Part shown: positions 45,015 to 48,648 of the stretch, piece after piece
Layout: each line of letters begins with the position of its first letter
Position numbering within the stretch: the first letter of the stretch is position 1
Assembly (NCBI GenBank): GCA_023475235.1
Contig: JAMCWG010000125.1
Span: 1-48,648, forward strand
Origin: Chloroflexota bacterium
GTDB lineage: Bacteria; Chloroflexota; UBA6077; FW602-bin22; JAMCWG01
Direction of reading: 5' to 3'
Length of the DNA stretch: 48,648 bases
Program-made: the position numbers and the translations under genes
The notes under the pieces: generated by a model
Databases searched by the model: none
The model's input: only the letters and a program-made list of their open reading frames with translations
Told to the model about the DNA's origin: nothing

Positions 45015-46178
45015 CTAGAGCACCTTTCTGTAGAGGGCCACGATCTCGTCCTCAGTGGCGGAGCGGGGATTATTGGCCGGGCTGCCGCTGGCGATGGCGT
45101 CCCTGGCCATCTGCGGCGCCGCCTCCATAAACTTGTCCGGGTCGATACCATACTCGCGCACGCCCGGTATCTCGAGGTCGTGGCAGAGCACGGCGATGGC
45201 CCGCACCGCCGCAGGGGCCGTCCGTCCGGCGCCCATCACCTCGGCGACGGCGGCCAGGCGAGCGGCGGCCGCTTCCTGGTTGAACCGGGTCACCGCGGAC
45301 AGCAGCATCGCGTTCGAGAGGCCGTGCGGCACGTGGAAGTACGCCCCGATGGGCCGCGACATGCCGTGGATGAGGGCAACCGAAGCGTTGCTGAAGGCCA
45401 TCCCCGCCTCCAGCGCCCCCAGCGCCATCTGCTCTCGAGCGACGGCGTCGTTCCCGTCGGCCCACGCCCGGCGGATGTTCTTCGCCACGCGCTCCATCGC
45501 TGACAGGGCCAGGGCATCGCTGACGGGATTGGCCCGCTTCGAGATATACGCCTCCAGAGCGTGGATGAAGGCGTCTACGCCGCTGCCGGCCGTCACCTCC
45601 TGGGGGCAGGTCATGGTCAGCGTGTAATCCACCAGCGACACAGTGGGAATGATGAAGGGACTGCCGATGAGCATCTTCACCCTGGTCTGCGGGTCGGTGA
45701 TGATGGTGAACCGGGTCGCTTCGCTGCCCGTTCCGGCCGTGGTGGGGATACAGACTAAGGGCAGCTTGGGTGCGGGCACTTTGTCCTGGCCCATATAATC
45801 GGTCATCGCTCCGGGGTTGGTGGCCATCACGGCGATGGCCTTGCCGGCATCCATCGGCGCGCCGCCGCCCAGCGCCATCACTACGTTACAGCCCTCGCGG
45901 CGGAGGACCGCCAGGCCACGCTCGACGTGCTCGGTGGTAGGCTCGGTGTTCACCTCCGAGAAGAGCGTAACCTCCAGACCCTGCTCCCGCAGGGAGGCGA
46001 CCACCGGCTCGACGTGGCCCAGCCTGACCAGGTTCTGGTCGGTGACCAGCAGGGCGCGGCCGCCACCACCGGGGCCGGCTCCTTCCTGCGCCAGCCGCCT
46101 GGCCTCCACACCGGCCCGCTGGCTGGCCCCCGCGCCGACTACGAGTAACGATGGTATGCGAAAATCAAAGGTGGCCAT
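45015..46178 (-). CDS. Iron-containing alcohol dehydrogenase
   Basis: VVMALGGGAPMDAGKAIAV, CIPTTAGTGSEATRFTIIT, HGMSRPIGAYFHVPHGLSNAMLL. Confidence 0.95.
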   Translation of the reverse strand: MATFDFRIPSLLVVGAGASQRAGVEARRLAQEGAGPGGGGRALLVTDQNLVRLGHVEPVVASLREQGLEVTLFSEVNTEPTTEHVERGLAVLRREGCNVVMALGGGAPMDAGKAIAVMATNPGAMTDYMGQDKVPAPKLPLVCIPTTAGTGSEATRFTIITDPQTRVKMLIGSPFIIPTVSLVDYTLTMTCPQEVTAGSGVDAFIHALEAYISKRANPVSDALALSAMERVAKNIRRAWADGNDAVAREQMALGALEAGMAFSNASVALIHGMSRPIGAYFHVPHGLSNAMLLSAVTRFNQEAAAARLAAVAEVMGAGRTAPAAVRAIAVLCHDLEIPGVREYGIDPDKFMEAAPQMARDAIASGSPANNPRSATEDEIVALYRKVL

Positions 46179-46212
46179 CGAACTGCTCCTCCAGCCGCTT
46201 CCTGGCTTGTCC

Positions 46213-47403
46213 TCAGACAGCTCCCTCGCTATGCATCCGGGTGATTTCCCCCGCAGTGAAGCCCAACTCGCCCAGCACCTCGTCGGTGTGCTCGCCCAGG
46301 GCTGGAGGCGGCCGGTGCACCCCGGCCGGGCTCTCCGAGAAGCGATACGGCACGCCCGGTATCTCGATCTCGCCGGCCCTGCTGTGCCGGACTGTCTGGC
46401 GCAGCCCGAGGTGCTGGACCTGCGCGTCCTCGAAGACCTGCTGAATGTTGCGAATGGGGCCGGCGGGCACCTGCGCCCTGTCCAGCGTAGCGACCACCTC
46501 GTCGGTGGTCATCGTGGCGAAGCGTTCCTCGATCAGGTCGGTCATCGCCTGGACGTTATGTACCCGGTCCGCGTTGTGCAGGAAGCGAGGGTCCTCGATC
46601 AGCGCGTCCAGCCCGACGGCGCGGCAGAAGCGCGCCCAGATGGCATCATTCCCGGCGGCAATGTTCACATAGCCGTCGCCCGTCCGGAATGTGTCGGAGG
46701 GAGCCAGCAGAGGGTGACGGTTCCCGGCAGCCTCCGGCACCTCGTGGGCGATGAGATAGCGGCCCGCCTGGAAGGCGAGCAGGGCCACCTGCCCGTCCAG
46801 CAGCGAGGTGTCCACATACTGTCCCTCTCCGCTCCGCTCGCGGTGGTAGAGGGCGGCCAGGATGGCATAGGCGGCGAACATCCCGGCCACGATATCGGCG
46901 ATGGCCACGCCTACCTTGGTGGGCGGCCCGCCCGGCTGGCCGGTTATGCTCATCAGCCCCCCCATTCCCTGCAGGATGGGGTCATAGGCGAGGCGCTGGA
47001 AGTCGGGGCCGTTCTGGCCGAAGCCGGAGATGGAGCAGAAGACGAGCCGCGGATTCCTGGCGTGCACGGCCGCGTAGCCGAAGCCCAAGCGGTCGATGGC
47101 GCCGGGACGGAAGTTCTGCAACAGCACGTCGCTGCGTTCGACCAGCCGCCACAGCGCCTCGGCCGCCGACGGCTTGCCCAGGTCCAGGGTCATGTCCCGC
47201 TTGTTGCGGTTCGTGCTCAGGAAGTACGCGCTCTCCCCGTCCTTGAACGGCGGGCCCCACCCGCGGGCCTCGTCCCCCTTGCCCGGCATCTCCACCTTGA
47301 CCACGTCCGCGCCCAGGTCGCCCAACATCATCGAGCAGAACGGCCCGGCCAGCGCCCGGGAGAGGTCGACTACTCTGATTCCTTGCAGTGGTCCCGGCAT
47401 CAC
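46213..47403 (-). CDS. CaiB/BaiF (family III) CoA-transferase
   Basis: PLQGIRVVDLSRALAGPFCSMMLGDLGADVVKVEMPGKGDEARGWGPPF; NKRDMTLDLGKPSAAEAL. Confidence 0.95.
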   Translation of the reverse strand: MMPGPLQGIRVVDLSRALAGPFCSMMLGDLGADVVKVEMPGKGDEARGWGPPFKDGESAYFLSTNRNKRDMTLDLGKPSAAEALWRLVERSDVLLQNFRPGAIDRLGFGYAAVHARNPRLVFCSISGFGQNGPDFQRLAYDPILQGMGGLMSITGQPGGPPTKVGVAIADIVAGMFAAYAILAALYHRERSGEGQYVDTSLLDGQVALLAFQAGRYLIAHEVPEAAGNRHPLLAPSDTFRTGDGYVNIAAGNDAIWARFCRAVGLDALIEDPRFLHNADRVHNVQAMTDLIEERFATMTTDEVVATLDRAQVPAGPIRNIQQVFEDAQVQHLGLRQTVRHSRAGEIEIPGVPYRFSESPAGVHRPPPALGEHTDEVLGELGFTAGEITRMHSEGAV

Positions 47404-47476
47404 GCCTCCTTACACAGCTTGAGATGCTCTATTATTGTCATCTATGGTCATCCGAGGCCCTTGCCTCGGGGTGGCA

Positions 47477-48496
47477 TCACTCTCTGCGCCACAGCACCTG
47501 TGGCCCGACCTCCGACAGGCTGTTGCAGCCGGTCAGGACCATAGCCGCCCGCAGCTCCTCGGCCAGCGTCTCCAGCATCAGGCGCACCCCTTCGGCGCCG
47601 CCGCCAACTGCCGCGATAGCAAGCGGCCTTCCCACCAGCACGGCATCGGCCCCCAGGGCGAGAAACTTGAGCACGTCGGTCCCGCTGCGCACGCCTCCGT
47701 CGGCCAGGATGGTGATGCGCCCCTTCACGGCGGCGGCGATGGCCGGCAGCACCTCCGCCGTCCCCGGCGTGTGGTCCAGGGCGCGCCCGCCGTGGTTGGA
47801 GACGACGATGGCGGCCGCACCGGCCCGGCAGGCGGCCTGGGCGTCCTCCACGGTCATCACGCCTTTTAGGATGAGCGGCAGAGGGGTAGCGGCCGCCAGC
47901 TCACGCAACTGGTCCACCGTCTTGGGCTCAACCGGCTGGCCGTTGCGGGTCATGTTGAGCAGGCCGGCCGCGTCGATGTCGATGCCGATGGCGGCCGCGC
48001 CGGCCTCCTCCGCCCGGCGAAAGTGGGCGACGATGGCCTCCTGCCCCCGCGGCTTGGTGACAGGGATGCCGCCGGCCTGCCGGACCGCCGCCAGCGTGGC
48101 GTTGTAGAGGAGGGGGAAGGGACCATCGCCGCCCATGCCGAGGGTCCCGGCCTGGCGGGCGCCCTCCAGCATGGCCAGGCAGAACTCCTCCTCGGACATC
48201 GCGTCGTTCACGTTCATTTTGACGCCGCCGATAGGGGCACCCAGGATGGGCATCGCCAGCCCCTTGCCGAAAAGGCTGAGGGCGATGTCGGGGCTGGCCA
48301 CCGTGTGAATGGTCCGCAGATTGAGGCGGACGGCGGCCAGGGCTTGGAAGTTGTTGATGAAGCCGGCGCCGCTGCCGACGCCGCCCATCCCCGGCATCTC
48401 GCCGGCACAGACCCGGCCATCGCACGCCGGGCAGACCCGGCAGGGCGGCATCAGCCGCTGGCGGGCCAGCTTTCGTATCTCAGCAAGCGTTGACAG
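47477..48496 (-). CDS. Alpha-hydroxy-acid oxidizing (FMN-dependent) enzyme with N-terminal Cys motif
   Basis: ILKGVMTVEDAQAACRAGAAAIVVSNHGGRALD, ITILADGGVRSGTDVLKFLALGADAVLVGRP; N-terminal CRVCPACDGRVC. ORF track begins at 48529, inside a repeat; CTG 48496 is behind AAAAGGAGG. Confidence 0.9.
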   Translation of the reverse strand: MSTLAEIRKLARQRLMPPCRVCPACDGRVCAGEMPGMGGVGSGAGFINNFQALAAVRLNLRTIHTVASPDIALSLFGKGLAMPILGAPIGGVKMNVNDAMSEEEFCLAMLEGARQAGTLGMGGDGPFPLLYNATLAAVRQAGGIPVTKPRGQEAIVAHFRRAEEAGAAAIGIDIDAAGLLNMTRNGQPVEPKTVDQLRELAAATPLPLILKGVMTVEDAQAACRAGAAAIVVSNHGGRALDHTPGTAEVLPAIAAAVKGRITILADGGVRSGTDVLKFLALGADAVLVGRPLAIAAVGGGAEGVRLMLETLAEELRAAMVLTGCNSLSEVGPQVLWRRE

Positions 48497-48523
48497 TTGG
48501 CGCCTCCTTTTGGAGCTGTTATA

Positions 48524-48583
48524 CCTCACCCCCCGCCCCCTCTCCGTAAACGGAGAGGGGGAGACCGAAGGTCGGGGGTGAGG
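48524..48583. repeat. Second copy of the structured palindromic core
   Basis: CCTCACCCCCCGCCCCCTCTCCGTAAACGGAGAGGGGGAGACCGAAGGTCGGGGGTGAGG. Confidence 0.85.
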
Positions 48584-48648
48584 TCAGAACTGTCGATCTG
48601 GACTTGTACTCAATCTTTGTTTATGAACCCGCGGCCTGCTGCGGACCG

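Noticed and set aside
45817-47544. 575-aa plus-strand ORF
   Set aside because: Antisense to the well-supported CoA-transferase and alcohol dehydrogenase genes; no domain features.

Overview
This window looks like a high-GC bacterial chromosome segment, plausibly Chloroflexota-like by gene style and repeats (inference; no taxonomic marker was searched). It opens exactly on the terminal inverted repeat of a complete IS4-family element (1-1309). Next come a NarX/NarL-type two-component pair, three c-type cytochromes (diheme, triheme, monoheme), and a long co-directional surface-polysaccharide locus (about 8.7-26.2 kb). That locus has a Wzz/BY-kinase, flippase, O-antigen-ligase-like protein, several glycosyltransferases, aminotransferase, acyltransferase, methyltransferases and three radical SAM proteins. 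The remainder is mixed: a GIN-domain protein, an enolase-superfamily enzyme, mutL, a hydrogenase-maturation-type protease, a PD-(D/E)XK-like small protein, RidA, a solute-binding protein, recF, a PHP phosphoesterase, nth, a PAS histidine kinase, a GT39 protein, a GT2 protein, Fe-ADH, a CoA-transferase and an alpha-hydroxy-acid oxidase. The most notable non-coding signal is a set of modular palindromic repeats. One copy sits in a MITE-like shell with 9-bp flanking direct repeats, its structured core recurs about 30 kb away with a compensatory base-pair change, and another repeat array is read in frame inside the GT39 ORF. Several genes (recF, the first histidine kinase, the hydroxy-acid oxidase) appear to start at non-AUG/GUG/UUG codons placed behind good Shine-Dalgarno sequences. 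No CRISPR array, tRNA or rRNA was recognised. All calls were made by reading the sequence; no database search was run.
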